A stretch of DNA of 45,605 nt from ZC4RG30 sp964417875. GTDB lineage: Bacteria; Pseudomonadota; Gammaproteobacteria; Steroidobacterales; Steroidobacteraceae. The stretch covers positions 1 through 45,605 of the forward strand of contig CAYQJU010000020.1 in assembly GCA_964417875.1 (NCBI GenBank), in the 5' to 3' direction. Under the pieces are notes generated by a model. It made no database searches, was not told where the DNA came from, and was given only the letters and a program-made list of their open reading frames with translations. How positions within the stretch are numbered: the first letter of the stretch is position 1; each line of letters starts with the position of its first letter. The position numbers were made by a program, and so were the translations under genes. Shown one piece after another: positions 1 through 10,900 of the stretch.

Positions 1-167
1 AGCGGCGCGGGCTGGCGGTGTATCGCCATGCGCTGCAACGTGGCGCGCTGCTGCGGCCGGTGGGCAATGTCGTGTATTTCATGCCGCCCTATGTGGTCAC
101 GCCCGAGGAGATCGACCTGCTGGCGCAGATCGCACGCAGCGGCATCGAGGCGGCGACATGCGATTGA
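1..167 (+). CDS. bioA: adenosylmethionine-8-amino-7-oxononanoate aminotransferase, C-terminal end (partial)
   Basis: Only the last 54 or so residues are present, and the gene begins before the window. The readable frame runs from base 3 to a TGA at 165-167. It contains GALLRPVGNVVYFMPPYVVT followed by PEEIDLL, which resembles the C-terminal end of BioA, the PLP enzyme that makes 7,8-diaminopelargonate from KAPA and SAM in biotin synthesis. The stop overlaps the first codons of rsmE by 10 bases, so the two are probably translationally coupled. The assignment rests on this short tail. Another class III aminotransferase is possible but less likely, given the characteristic LLRP-GN-YFMPPYV signature. 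Confidence 0.75.
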   Translation, partial: RRGLAVYRHALQRGALLRPVGNVVYFMPPYVVTPEEIDLLAQIARSGIEAATCD

Positions 168-955
168 CGCGCGTGTTCGTGCCGCCGCCATTGGCCAGCG
201 GCGCGACCATCGAGTTGCCGGGCGGCACCGGCCAGCACCTGGTGCGCGTACTGCGACTGAAGCCAGGCGATGCGCTGCGCGCCTTCGATGGCACCGGCGG
301 CGAGTACGACGCGCAGATCGATACGGTCCAACGCAGTAAGGTGAGCGTGCGCATTGGCGAGCATCACGCCGTCGAGCGCGAGTCGCCGCTGGACATCACG
401 CTGCTTCAGGGCATCGCGCGCGGCGAGAAGATGGACCTGATCCTGCAGAAGGCCACTGAGCTGGGCGTGACACGGATCGTGCCGGTGACCAGCCAGCGCA
501 GCAATGTGCGGCTGACTGGCGAGACCGCCGCGCAGAAGCGCGAGCACTGGCAGGGCGTGGTGGCCAGCGCATGCGGGCAGTGCGGGCGCAATCGCCTGCC
601 GCAGGTGGTGCAGCCCACCGGCCTCGCCGAGGCCGTGCAGTACGCATCGCACGGGTTGAAGCTGGTGCTGGTACCCGATGAGGATGCGCGCGACCCGGGC
701 GCAGCGCGGCGCGGTACAGATGCCGGAGCGGACCTGGGGGTGCGTCTGGATGCGGCGCTGTCGCCCGTCACGTTGCTGGTTGGTCCGGAAGGCGGATTCG
801 ACCCTGCCGAACTGCGAGTGGCGAACCTGGCGGGATTCGCGCCCTGCAGCCTGGGTCCGCGCATCCTGCGCACCGAGACCGCCGCGCTGGCGGCAATCGC
901 CGCGTTGCAGTTCGCGGCCGGCAGCCTCGGCGATTTCTGCGTGAAGAAGGCTTGA
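158..955 (+). CDS. rsmE: 16S rRNA (uracil1498-N3)-methyltransferase RsmE
   Basis: The product is 265 aa, close to the usual 240-250 aa. It begins MRLTRVFVPPPL and has an N-terminal PUA-like domain (about residues 1-75, with GQHLVRVLRLKPGD) that binds rRNA. A SPOUT/trefoil-knot methyltransferase domain follows. The SAM-binding knot is visible as LLVGPEGGF and LGPRILRTETAALAAI, both family hallmarks. The early-domain motif GEKMDLILQKATELGV is also typical. The enzyme methylates U1498 of 16S rRNA in the cytoplasm. The ATG lies inside the 3' end of bioA (10-base overlap). A stretch of about 18 extra residues before the knot (around DEDARDPGAARRG) is slightly longer than usual. Confidence 0.95.
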   Translation: MRLTRVFVPPPLASGATIELPGGTGQHLVRVLRLKPGDALRAFDGTGGEYDAQIDTVQRSKVSVRIGEHHAVERESPLDITLLQGIARGEKMDLILQKATELGVTRIVPVTSQRSNVRLTGETAAQKREHWQGVVASACGQCGRNRLPQVVQPTGLAEAVQYASHGLKLVLVPDEDARDPGAARRGTDAGADLGVRLDAALSPVTLLVGPEGGFDPAELRVANLAGFAPCSLGPRILRTETAALAAIAALQFAAGSLGDFCVKKA

Positions 956-1062
956 TGAGAGAACTGAAAGCCCGCCATCGTGCTCGGCGGCGGGCGATCA
1001 TCCTGCTGGCGTTGCCCTGACTCTTTGCATCCTCGCCGGTCCCGGCAGGCGTATGGCCAAGT
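956..1062 (+). other. rsmE-sigma factor spacer with a weak stem-loop
   Basis: This 107-base gap holds a GC-rich inverted repeat, GCCCGCC at 970-976 and GGCGGGC at 989-995, without a following T-run. It is not a convincing Rho-independent terminator. No ECF-type autoregulatory promoter with acceptable spacing was found. Confidence 0.3.
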
Positions 1063-1653
1063 ATGGATTCTGAAGCCGTCCCTTCGAACCCGGATGACCT
1101 GGCCAGCGCTGCCGGCGGGGAGCCCCTGCTGCAGCTGGCACAGGCCGGCGACTGGCCGGCCTTCCGGCAATTGGTGGAGCAGCACCAGGCCCGGGTGTTC
1201 GGCGTGGCGCTGCGCATTGTGGGCCGGCGTGCGGATGCGGAAGAGCTGGCGCAGGATGCGTTCCTGCAGCTGCACGCCTCGCTCGCGCGGATGGAAAGCC
1301 ACGCTCACCTGAAGCACTGGCTGCTGCGCACCGTCACGCACCGGTGCATTGATCATCTGCGGCAACGGGCGCGGCAGGGCATGCAGCTGCCGCTGGGCGC
1401 GCTGGAGCAGACACCGCAGGCGCAGGCGGAGGAAGCCCGGCATGATCCGCTGGCCGCCGCCCAGCTGCGGCGTCTGCTCCTGCAGTTGCAGCCGCACGCG
1501 CGGGCCGTGATGACCCTGCGCTACCAGGAAGACCTGGACCCCGCCGAAATCGCCAAACTGCTGGACATGCCCGTGGCGACCGTGAAGAGCCATCTGCGAC
1601 GCTCGCTCGAATGGCTGCGCGCACAATGCGCCGGAGAGATCGATGGACATTGA
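1063..1653 (+). CDS. ECF-type RNA polymerase sigma factor
   Basis: The product is 196 aa with the two-domain layout of group 4 (extracytoplasmic function) sigma factors. Region 2 (about residues 25-95) contains FRQLVEQHQARVFGVALRIV, the DAEELAQDAFLQLH core-binding/-10 motif and the HWLLRTVTHRCIDHLRQRAR helix. Region 4 (about 130-185) contains VMTLRYQEDLDPAEIAKLL and the recognition helix VATVKSHLRRSLEWLR. The stop overlaps the next gene by 11 bases, so the sigma factor is translationally coupled to a membrane protein that probably acts as its regulator. The start is the ATG at 1063; no strong ribosome binding site decides it. Which ECF subgroup it belongs to, and its target promoters, cannot be told from sequence alone. 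Confidence 0.9.
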   Translation: MDSEAVPSNPDDLASAAGGEPLLQLAQAGDWPAFRQLVEQHQARVFGVALRIVGRRADAEELAQDAFLQLHASLARMESHAHLKHWLLRTVTHRCIDHLRQRARQGMQLPLGALEQTPQAQAEEARHDPLAAAQLRRLLLQLQPHARAVMTLRYQEDLDPAEIAKLLDMPVATVKSHLRRSLEWLRAQCAGEIDGH

Positions 1654-3433
1654 ACAGCGCCTGCGCGCCAGCCTCGTCGCACCGGATCCGGGCCCGGCAT
1701 TCACGGAGCGGGTGCTGGCGCGCCTCGGGCGCGGTGCGGCACGCCGGCGGACCGGATTCACCCTGCTGGGCACGGTGCTCGCATTGGCTGCGGCAGCTGC
1801 GGCACTGAAGTGGCGAGCGCCGGACCCGCAGGTACCGCCGCAGGTTGTCGCTGCGGAAGCCGCAACGCCCGAACCGGTCGTCGTGGTCGCGGCACCGATG
1901 CCGCTGCCCGAGCCGCCCGCGGCGTCGCCGATGAGTCCCGCCGCACCCGACGCAGCAGCGCCCAGAGCGATGGCGTCGCACGTGACCGTGCGGGTCCTGC
2001 CGCTGCCGGAGGAGTTGCAACCGCTTGCCGGAGGCGCTGCGCCCGGGGCGCTGCGCGCAGCGCTGATCGATGAACTGCGCTTGGTACCCGGCCTGGTGGT
2101 ACAGGATCAGGAAGACCAGCCGGAGCGCGCAATCAATTCCCGAGCCGACTTCGTGCTTCGCTTTGCCCCGGTGAGCGATGCGCGCGTGCGGACCGTGACT
2201 GCCATCGGTACGAACCGCAACCTGGCTGCAGCGGGTGATCCGCAGGACACGCCGCGCATCGAGATGATCGTGCAGGCGCGCGACGCTGCCGTGCATCACT
2301 TCCCGCTGACCGCCGCCGTCGAAGGCGCGCTGCCGACCGGCTGCAATGAAGCGGACGGGAGCCTGCGCGAGGAATGCCAGACGCCGGCGCTGATCGCGGC
2401 GGATCAGGTGATGCTCCTGCGCCTGCAGGTCTTCCCGCCGGACACCGCATATTTCCAGCAGGTGGTGGAGCAGCTGCACCACATCGACATGGGCACCTGC
2501 AATGCCTGCATGAATTTCACCGCCGGCGAGAGAAGGGTCATGAAGCTGGTGGAACGGCTGGCCTTCGATGGCGGGTCGCGCCTGGACGCCGGGACGATCC
2601 GCGCGCTTGCCCGGTATATCGCAGCCCAGTCCGCGCGCAGGCGGGCGAATCTCTGGTCCACGCTGCGCTGGGCCGGCGTATCGCATCCGGCACTGGCGGT
2701 GCCACTGGTGGAGACCTTGCGCAATGATCCCGACCAGCAAGTCAGGCTGATTGCGCTGGCCCACCTCGAAAAGGAGTTTGGCGCGGATCCTGCGGTTCAT
2801 CGCGCACTGGACCTGATCGGGCGCGAGGATCCGGACGCACTGGTCAGTGGAACGGCCCGGCGGGCGTTGCACGGCGAGGCCCGGTGGCGGGAGGAGATCC
2901 TCGCGGCGCTGCTGGACACCAGCCAGCCCTATGCGGCGCGACTTGCGCCACTGGTGGCCAACGGACTGGCGGTCACGCCGGCCCAGCAGGCGCAGCGACG
3001 CGCCGTGCTGCAGGAACCGCAGGTGCTGCAGCCGCTGATTGCGCTGATCCGCGAGCACGGCATGGATGGCACACAGGCGCCGATCACCCGCAGCGTGCTC
3101 GAGCCGCTGGCCAGCATCGATGATCCGGCGGTCTTCGAGCTGTTCCTGCAGCTGGTGCGAGACGGACGGCTGGCCCAGGAGACCACCGTGCACGAAGCCG
3201 TCGTGCAGGGAAACACCATCCAGCCGCACCGCATCGACCTGTCCGGGCCGGTGAGCTCGTGGGTCATCCGCCACCGCGATGATCCGCGCCTGCTGCTGCT
3301 GTCCGGCGGGGATCCCCAGTTGCGCGCCCTGCTCGGGCACGGCAGACCTGCGAGCACACACCCGGAGCCCGTGGACCTCTCCGTGATTCCCGACGCTCTG
3401 ATCGAGCGGATGCAGGAACTCGCGCCGCCGTGA
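1643..3433 (+). CDS. membrane protein with HEAT-like repeats, putative anti-sigma partner
   Basis: The product is 596 aa and starts at an ATG with GGAGAG five bases upstream, inside the sigma gene. Residues 1-36 are a short cytoplasmic region of the kind seen in small anti-sigma factors, without a zinc-binding ZAS motif. Residues about 38-56 form one transmembrane segment (GTVLALAAAAAALKW), followed by a Pro/Glu-rich linker. The large remainder should be periplasmic. It has a CNAC motif (Cys286, Cys289) and, from about residue 330, helical repeats resembling HEAT repeats (PLVETLRNDPDQQVRLIALA, then further pairs). The position after an ECF sigma gene suggests anti-sigma or sensor function, which is inference. 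I do not recognise a named family. Confidence 0.6.
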   Translation: MDIEQRLRASLVAPDPGPAFTERVLARLGRGAARRRTGFTLLGTVLALAAAAAALKWRAPDPQVPPQVVAAEAATPEPVVVVAAPMPLPEPPAASPMSPAAPDAAAPRAMASHVTVRVLPLPEELQPLAGGAAPGALRAALIDELRLVPGLVVQDQEDQPERAINSRADFVLRFAPVSDARVRTVTAIGTNRNLAAAGDPQDTPRIEMIVQARDAAVHHFPLTAAVEGALPTGCNEADGSLREECQTPALIAADQVMLLRLQVFPPDTAYFQQVVEQLHHIDMGTCNACMNFTAGERRVMKLVERLAFDGGSRLDAGTIRALARYIAAQSARRRANLWSTLRWAGVSHPALAVPLVETLRNDPDQQVRLIALAHLEKEFGADPAVHRALDLIGREDPDALVSGTARRALHGEARWREEILAALLDTSQPYAARLAPLVANGLAVTPAQQAQRRAVLQEPQVLQPLIALIREHGMDGTQAPITRSVLEPLASIDDPAVFELFLQLVRDGRLAQETTVHEAVVQGNTIQPHRIDLSGPVSSWVIRHRDDPRLLLLSGGDPQLRALLGHGRPASTHPEPVDLSVIPDALIERMQELAPP

Positions 3434-3461
3434 TGATCCGGGTGCTAGCCTCGCCGCCGGC

Positions 3462-4404
3462 TCAGCGCTGCCTGGTCTGCCAACGCATCTCCACCAGCAC
3501 GGACCGGTGATCCGACCCCACATCCGGCCCGACCTCGCGCCGCGTGATCACCAGCGGCGCCGTGCACAGGACGTGATCGATCGGAATCCCGAACGGCGTG
3601 CGCGCCTGCCATGTGGGCGCCCAGGGCGGCTCCTGGCTTGCGGTATCCCAGCCTGCCTGCGGTCAGCTCGCGCATCGGCGCGGACCAGGGGGTGGCGTTG
3701 AAATCCCCGAGCACGATGACCGGCCCGCTGTGCTGCTCGACCAGCGCATGCAGGGCGCGCAGCTGGCGGTCGCGCATTTCAGCCAGGCGCATGCCCAGTG
3801 GTGGCGGCGGATGCGTGCCGATCACCAGCAGGCTGCGGCCCTGGTGACGGATGCGCGCCACCACGGAGGGTCTTTGCACCGGATCGTCCTGCAGCACCTG
3901 CGGCGACTCCAGCGGCACGCGGCTGAGCAGCGCCAGTCCGAAGTGGTCCGGCCGCGGGTGCACGAGGCGATGGGGATATTGCGCCGCCAGCGCTTCGAGC
4001 GCCGCCGCCCATTCGTGGTCCACCTCGGTGAGCACGACCACGTCCGCGCCGGAGTCGCGCACATGCGCGATCACTTCGTCCCTGCGCGGGTTGCTGGTCA
4101 GCACGTTGAGGCTCAATGCGCGCAGCAGGAAATCGCCGTCCGCCGTGACGGTGCGCAGTTGTGGCTGCCAGGCCAGCGCGGCGATCAGCCAGCCATTCAG
4201 CAGCGTCGTGGCCAGAGCAAGCACCAGCACCACGCGGCGGCTGCGCCACAGGGCCCAGGCGACCACGAAGAACGCGGCGACCAGGTACTGCCAGCGGAAA
4301 TGCGCGAACAGGTCGAGGGCCCAGTGCCAGTGGCCTGCCAACCCCAGCCATGAGGGCAGCAGCACAAGGAAGGCGATGAACGCAGGCCAGGCCGATCTTT
4401 TCAC
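3462..4404 (-). pseudogene. membrane-anchored endonuclease/exonuclease/phosphatase family protein, frameshifted near the 3' end
   Basis: The frame starts at GTG 4404-4402. Residues 1-80 hold about three hydrophobic segments, and the rest is an EEP (exonuclease-endonuclease-phosphatase) fold with LTEVDHEW (metal-binding Glu), GTHPPPP and VLGDFNATPWSAP. After about base 3655 the open frame turns into non-family sequence and stops at 3445. The other frame instead carries the expected C-terminal motifs PIDHVLCTAP and DVGSDHRSVLVEM (catalytic Asp-His) and stops at 3462-3464. One surplus base, or two missing ones, around 3649-3660 explains this. Repaired, the product would be about 313 aa. Either the gene is broken or the base calls are wrong here. 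It lies 56 bases after chpC on the same strand and may be co-transcribed with it. Confidence 0.8.
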
Positions 4405-4460
4405 GGCATCAGCAGGGCGCTGCGAATGCCACGGTCACATGCGATCCGCGGCGGGCACGA

Positions 4461-4955
4461 TCAGGCGAGATCGGAATCGCCCGGCAGCGGCTCGGTCTCG
4501 CTGGCGATCATCGCCTCGAGGCGATCGAGGTCGGGCACCAGCGGCCGTTCGTCCAGCAGCAGGATCTGGCAGGCCACCGGACTCTCTTCCGGAAAGTCGC
4601 GCGTCGCATCGAGCTTCACGAACTCCGGCGAGATGCGCATCAGCTGCGGCGAACCCTGCGACAGGATGGCCACCGCACCGCCGCCCAGCGACTCGTTCAA
4701 GGCATTAAGCACCACCACGCGGGAGCGCGCGGTGGGCGGCGCGACATCGCCGCCGGCACAGCCTTCGAATGACACCAGCGGCACGCTGCGGCCATTCCAC
4801 TTGATCATGCCCAGGTGCCAGGGGGGCGCCCCGGTCATTTCCTGCGGCGCCTGGTAGCCCACCACCTCGGCCACGCAGCCGCGCGGCACCAGCAGACGGT
4901 CCTTCTCGAGCGGCACCATCAGGCCATAGAGTTCCGCCGGGCGGTCGTTGCTCAT
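4461..4955 (-). CDS. chpC: ChpC-like CheW-domain protein
   Basis: The product is 164 aa and consists of a single CheW-like domain, as shown by LYGLMVPLEKDRLLVPRGCV at the start, GMIKWNGRSVPLVSFE in the middle and VACQILLLDERPLVPDLDRL at the end. CheW-type proteins couple chemoreceptors to the CheA-type kinase. It is the last gene of the Pil-Chp operon, 8 bases after the chpA stop, which matches the position of ChpC in Pseudomonas (recalled). It is a second adaptor in addition to PilI. The ChpC name is by position and domain; the sequence shows only that it is CheW-like. Confidence 0.8.
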   Translation of the reverse strand: MSNDRPAELYGLMVPLEKDRLLVPRGCVAEVVGYQAPQEMTGAPPWHLGMIKWNGRSVPLVSFEGCAGGDVAPPTARSRVVVLNALNESLGGGAVAILSQGSPQLMRISPEFVKLDATRDFPEESPVACQILLLDERPLVPDLDRLEAMIASETEPLPGDSDLA

Positions 4956-4963
4956 GCTGTTCC

Positions 4964-7900
4964 TCAGGCCCCTGCGGTCTGCGAGCCCTGCCGGGCCACC
5001 AGCGGTGCGATGGCCTCCAGCAGCTGGCTTTCCTGATAGGGCTTGCCCAGGTATTCGTCCACGCCGATCTCCATCGCGCGCGTGCGATGCTTCTCGCCGA
5101 CCCGCGAGGTGATCATGATGATGGGCACCTTCTTCAGGCGCGGCGTGGAGCGCATGTGCTGCGCCACCTCATAGCCATCCATGCGCGGCATTTCGATGTC
5201 GAGCAGCACCACATCGGGCACGTGCTCCTCCATCACCGCCACGGCATCCTCGCCATCGCGCGCAGTCAGCACGCGCATGCCGTTGCGCTCGAGCAGGCGC
5301 TGGGTCACGCGCCGCACGGTGATCGAGTCATCGACCACCAGCGCGGTGATGCGCCGCTCGGTGCGCTCGCGCGTGCCGGTGGCCTTCTCGCGTCCGCGCC
5401 AGCCGGCACGCACCAGCGAGCCGATGTCGAGGATCACGACGATGCGGCCATCACCCATGATGGTGGCGCCGGCCACGCCACGGATCGAGGCGATCTGCGG
5501 ACCCACCGGCTTCACGACGATCTCGCGCGTGCCGATCAGCTGTTCGGCCACCACGCCGGTGGAAAGCTCGCCGGCGCGCACCATGGCCACCGGCAGCATC
5601 GCCTCCTCGTCGGGCAGCGGGCCGGCCTCGAGGCCGACGAAGTTCGCCAGGTGCTGCAGGCGGTACTTGTGGCCGCCATAGGCATAGGAGGGTGTGTCAC
5701 TGCGCAGGTGCTGCAGCACTTCCTCGCGCGGGATGCGCGCCACGCCCTCGATGGTGGGCATCGGCAGCGCGAACTGCTCATCGCCCACGCCGACCACCAG
5801 CGCATGGCTGACCGCCAGCGTCAGCGGCAGGCGGATGGTGAAGCGCGTGCCGTTGCCGGGCTCGCTCTCCATGTTCAGCGAGCCGCCGAGCTTTTTCACC
5901 TCGACGGCCACCACGTCCATGCCGACGCCGCGGCCGGCGGCCTGCGTGAGGCTTTCGGCGGTGGAGAAACCCGGCTCCAGGATCAGCGTTATCGCCTCCT
6001 GGTCGGTCAGCGCCTGGTCCTCGCGGATGATGCCGAGGTCGATGCCCTTGCGACGGATCGCGGCGATGTTCATGCCGGCGCCATCGTCGCTGACCTCGAC
6101 GATGACCTCGGAGCCTTCGCGACGCAGCGTCAATGTGATCTGCCCGGTCTCGGACTTGCCGGCTGCGGCACGCTTCGCCGGCGTCTCGATGCCATGCGCC
6201 ACGGCATTGCGCAGCAGGTGTTCGAATGGCGGCAGCATGCGTTCGAGCACCTGCCGGTCCATCTCGCCGGAGGCGCCATCGACGATCAACTCGGCCTTCT
6301 TGCCGGTGTCGGTGGCCGCCTGGCGGACGATGCGCGACATGCGCTGCACATGGCGCTGGAACGACACCATGCGCGTGCGCATCAGGCCATTCTGCAGCTC
6401 GGTCAGCGTGCGTCCCTGGTGGATGAGCTGGTTCTGCGCCTCCTGCGACAGCGTCTCGAGCATGGCCTGGATGCTGGCCACGTCGTTGGCGGTCTCGGCC
6501 AGCGCACGCGAGAACTGCTGGATGGCGGAGTAGCGGTCGAGTTCCAGCGGGTCGAAGTCGGCGCGGTCGGCGCGCTGGCTCATCTCGGTCTCGTGGCGGT
6601 GCAGGATCTGCGCCTCGGTCTCGATCTCGAGCTTCGAGAGCTGCTCCTTCAGGCGGGTCACGGTGCGTGACAGCTCGCCGAGGTTGAACTCCATTGAACC
6701 CAGCTGCTGCTCGACCCGTGAGCGCGCGATGCTGACCTCGCCGGCCTGGTTGAGCAGCTGGTTCAGCAGCTCGGCGTCGACGCGCGCCATCTCGACGCGT
6801 TCTGCCGGTGCGAAGGGTTCGCGGCCCGGGGGCACCGCGGCGGCGGACATCAGCCGCTGGAAGGCAGCGGGACGTGGCGCGGCAGCCAGCGATGGCGGGT
6901 TGAAGGCAGGCGGTGCGGCCGGCTTCTGGTCCGCAGATGCGGCAGGCGGCGGCTCGGCGGCGCGCGGCAACTCGACCACGTTCGACGGCAGGTGGAGCGA
7001 TGCTGCGGATGACGCCAGGGCGGCATCTCCGGTGTCATGTGCATCGTCGGTGGCGCCAGCAGCGTCGCCGGTGATGGCCATGTCATCAACCGCATCGGCC
7101 AGGTCGCCGCCGGTGAAAGCGGAACCGGCATCGCGCTCACCATTTGCCGCGTCAGGACCGGCGGCGGGCAACAGCTCTTCGTCCGCGCCAGGCTCCGACT
7201 CCAGCGTGACTTCTTCGACCGGACCGAAGTCCACTTCGACATCATCGCCGGAATCGCCGGGCAGCTCGAAGGATTCCAGCTCCGCAGCCAGCTCATCGGG
7301 TTCGCCTGCATCCCCGGGCGAGGCAGGCGGCGCATCCGATGCGGCATCGGCCTCATCGGCCTCATCGGCCTCATCCGCTGCATCTGCCTCATCGGTCGCA
7401 GGTTCAGCAATGCTTGCGGCCTCGGGCGTCGCGGGCGCCTGCGCCACCGGAGCCGGACGCGCCGGCGCGGTTCCATTCAGCACGCGCACCTGCCGCAGCA
7501 AGCCACCTGCCGCCGGCACCGGTGCGTTCGCCGCCATCAGGTCGCGCATGCGCGCCAGTTCGTCCAGGGCGCCCTGCAGCGTCTCGCGTGCCTCGCGGCT
7601 GGGGGGCACTGTGCCCACCTCGATGCCGATGATCAGCGATTCCAGCTCATGCGCCAGGTCGCCCATCGTCATCACGCCGGCCATGCGCGCACCGCCCTTC
7701 AGCGTGTGCAGCGGGCGCTTCAGCGCGGCGAACTCCTCGCGGCTGGGCGCAGTGAGGCTGATCTGCTGGAACGAGGACTGGCATTCCTCGAGCAGTTCAT
7801 TGGCCTCGTCACTGAAGATCGCCGCAACCTCTGCGTCGTAGTCGGTGGAGGGCGGCAGGTCTTCTTCAGGCTCGTCCGCAGAGGTGTCCGGCGGTGCGGT

Positions 7901-10900
7901 CGCGACGGCGATGCGCTGGTCGAGCGCGGCTTCGGCCCGCGCGATGCGATCGCGCAGCGCAGGGTGCGAGGCAAAGAAACCGGATTCCTCGTCCAGATGC
8001 GTGCTGACCGCTTCCATCGCGGCCATGCAGGCCTCGATCAGGTCCAGGTCAGCGGTGGCGAGGCCGACGCTGCTGTCATAGGACTTGCGCAACCACTGGT
8101 TCAGCGGCTCGGCCAGGCGGATGCCATGCCGCGCGCCGGCGGTCTTCGAGCTGCCGGCCAGCGTATGGCAGGCGCGATACGCCGGCTCGCTCAGGGAATG
8201 CGGTGCAGGCAGCGTGCGCTGTTTGTGGAGCCATTCGCGGATCACCGCCACGTGACTGGCAGTCTCGCGGGCGTAGATCTCGCCCAGCGTGGAATCGACA
8301 TCGCTGGCGGCCGGATCTTCTGCCGGCGGCGAAGATTCCGGGGCGGGCTCGGCCTGCGAATCCGGCTGCACGGCTTCGGGCTCCGGCGCAGCGTCGAACT
8401 CCGGCTCAGACTCGGACTCGGACTCGGACTCGGACTCGGGCGCAAGCTCAGGCTCGCGCGCAGCGTCGGACTCGGGCGCAGCTTCGGGCTCGGGCCCGGC
8501 TTCGAAGACGCTTGCGAACTCCGCCGCCGCATCAGGTGCCGGCGTGGATTGTTCCTGATCTGCCGCAGAGGCCTGTGCAGCTTCCGGCCCGGGCTCCGGC
8601 TCTGACTCCTTCGCCGCCGGCTGCGGTTCGACAACAGTCCGCGTCGGCGCCACCGGCGTGCGTCCCGCGGCCAGCGCATGCGCCCGCGTCGCGATGGCCA
8701 CTGCATCCACCGTCGGCACTGCGCCGCTCTCCAGCTGGGAGATCAGCTGCGGCAACGCCTCCAGCGCCTCGCGCAGCACGCCGAGGATCGCCGGCGAGCG
8801 CGTCAGCGTCTTGTCCAGCAGCCGGTTCAGCAGGTTCTCGACCGACCACGCAAACTCGGCCAGCGCCGTGGCACCCACCACGCGGCCGCTGCCCTTCAAG
8901 GTATGGAAGGCCCGCCGCGCGGCAACCAGCGCATCCAGCTGTGCGGGATCCTGGTCCCAGGCGGGCAGGTTCTGCGCGATGCGCGCCGCTTCCTCGCCGG
9001 CTTCCTCGAGGAACAGCGCAAGCAGCTCCGGATCGCCGGCATCCGCGACCGCAGGCTTGCCGCGCACCGGCAGCACCGGCGGCGCAACGGGCGGCGCCGG
9101 TGCGGGCTGCGGCGCATGGCCGGCCTGCCCGATCACCATCGTGCCCGTGTGCTGCTTCTCCGACGCGGCCGGAGACACCACCGGGATCTCGCGCACCGGC
9201 TGCGCATCCACGGCCTGCAGCGCGGTCTCGGCGTTGTCGAGCATGTACCAGGGATCCGAGCGCCCGGCCTGCAGCGTCTCCATGTAGTACTCGATGCTGA
9301 CGATGGCATCGGCGAGGCGATCCATCGCATGCGTGCCCAGCCCCGACCCGCCCGGCTGCATCACGCGGCGCAGGTGTGCACTGACGCGCGCCACGCATTC
9401 GTCGGCGCGCACCTTGCCGAGCATGCGCAGCGCCGCCTGGATGCCGCGCATCAGTTCGTGCCAGTTGTCGAAGCCGGCGGCATCGAGCGTGCCGCCGACA
9501 TTCTGCGCCACGTATTCCTTCACGCGCGCCAGGTTCACCACGCACTCGCGCAGCACCGCGGCCTGCACCTGCGCGAAGTCCACATCCGGCTCTTCTGCGC
9601 CGGGCTCGGCCGCGGCCCGCGGCAGCACCATGCGCACCAGCTCGTCGTCGAGGCGGTCCTCGACCTGGATCAGCGCCGCGGCGATGTCGATCAGCGAGGA
9701 CTCCGACGGCCGCTCCTGCGACTGCACCAGCGCCTCGATGCGCGCGATCTGTGCCTGCACGCGCGCGCGCTGCTCGCCCAGGCCCAGCACGCCCAGCGTG
9801 TCGCCGATCTTGCGCAGCAGCTCGACCTGCGTGCCGATCTCCTCGGGCGCCGCCCCGCCGCGGCGCACGTAGATGTCCAGCACATCCTTGACCTTGGCCA
9901 GATCCTCGCGGATCGCGGCGGCCACGGTCTGCATCAGCTTGATCGAAGGCGCAGAGAGGTTCTCGCGCTCCTTCTCGACGTTCTCGTCCACCGGCAGCAG
10001 CTCGCCGAGGCGGAATGAGCTGCGCACGGCGGCAATGCGCGGACCATTGCTGCTGGCGCGCGCCACGTAATAGAGCAGGTTGTTCAGCAGCTCGACCGGC
10101 GGATGGTTGGCGTAGCGGTTCTCGCCCTCTTCATAAAGGCGGCGGATCTCCCGGTCGGCAAGGCCGAGCAGGCGCTTCACCGAGACACTGCCCTCGAGGC
10201 CCCCTTCGCGCAGGCCCTCGATCACCGCGCCGACCACCCACCACAACTGGAACAGCGGCTGCGAAGTGGCGATCTTCTCGAAGCGCGCGGCCACATTGCC
10301 GAGCATCTCCAGGTGCGCCTCGGTGCGCTCACCGCGGATCCAGCCGACCAGACCCGCCTGGAACTGCACCCGCAGCTTGCGCGCCCACTGCTGCACCGAC
10401 AGCGCATCCTCGCCAGGCGCCGGCGCGGCCGGTTCCGCCTGCCGGTTGGACTTCAGGTTCAGCGACAGCAGCGTGCCTTCGGACAGCAGCGGGCTGCCAC
10501 GCACCGCGCGCAGGTCATTCAGCAGCGGCAGCAGCACCAATGCCATGTCGCGGCCGCCGGCCTGGACCCGATCGAGGTAGCCGGGCAGCTGCACGATGGC
10601 GCGCATCAGCGCGTCGAGGGATTCGGCCTGGTTCTTCGACGCGGACGCGGTGGACGCAAGGTAGCTGCACACCTGGTGCATTTCCTCGGCCAGCAATGCC
10701 GCGCCATGGATCTCCATGACGCGCAGCACGCCCTGCACCTGCGAGAGTTCGCTGCTGCAGCGCTGCAGCAGCTGCAGGTTGTCGGACTGCTCGACGAAGG
10801 CCTCGAGCGCGAGCCGGGCCTCGTTCAGAGAGGCCAGGATTTCGCGCAGCACGGCATCGAGCGTCTGGCTCGCGATGCCCGGGTTCGCCATCGCTGCCTC

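Noticed and set aside
1334..3523. Long minus-strand frame opposite the sigma factor partner
   Set aside because: No recognisable motif; the plus-strand frame has a ribosome binding site, a membrane helix and coupling to the sigma gene.
5087..6670. Long open frame on the plus strand opposite chpA
   Set aside because: It is His/Arg/Ala-rich, with no domain, and is the antisense shadow of the kinase core; high GC makes such frames common.
8340..8600. Repeats in chpA as a CRISPR-like or mobile-element array
   Set aside because: The units are 6-9 bp, in frame and coding for acidic linkers; there are no spacers or cas genes.
7037..8605. Another long plus-strand frame opposite the chpA linkers
   Set aside because: Low-complexity Arg/Gly repeats mirror the Glu-Ser and Ala-Asp repeats of ChpA; no ribosome binding site or family.
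8678..10018. Plus-strand frame of more than 440 codons opposite chpA
   Set aside because: Composition is His/Arg/Leu-rich shadow sequence, and ChpA Hpt motifs on the other strand explain the region.
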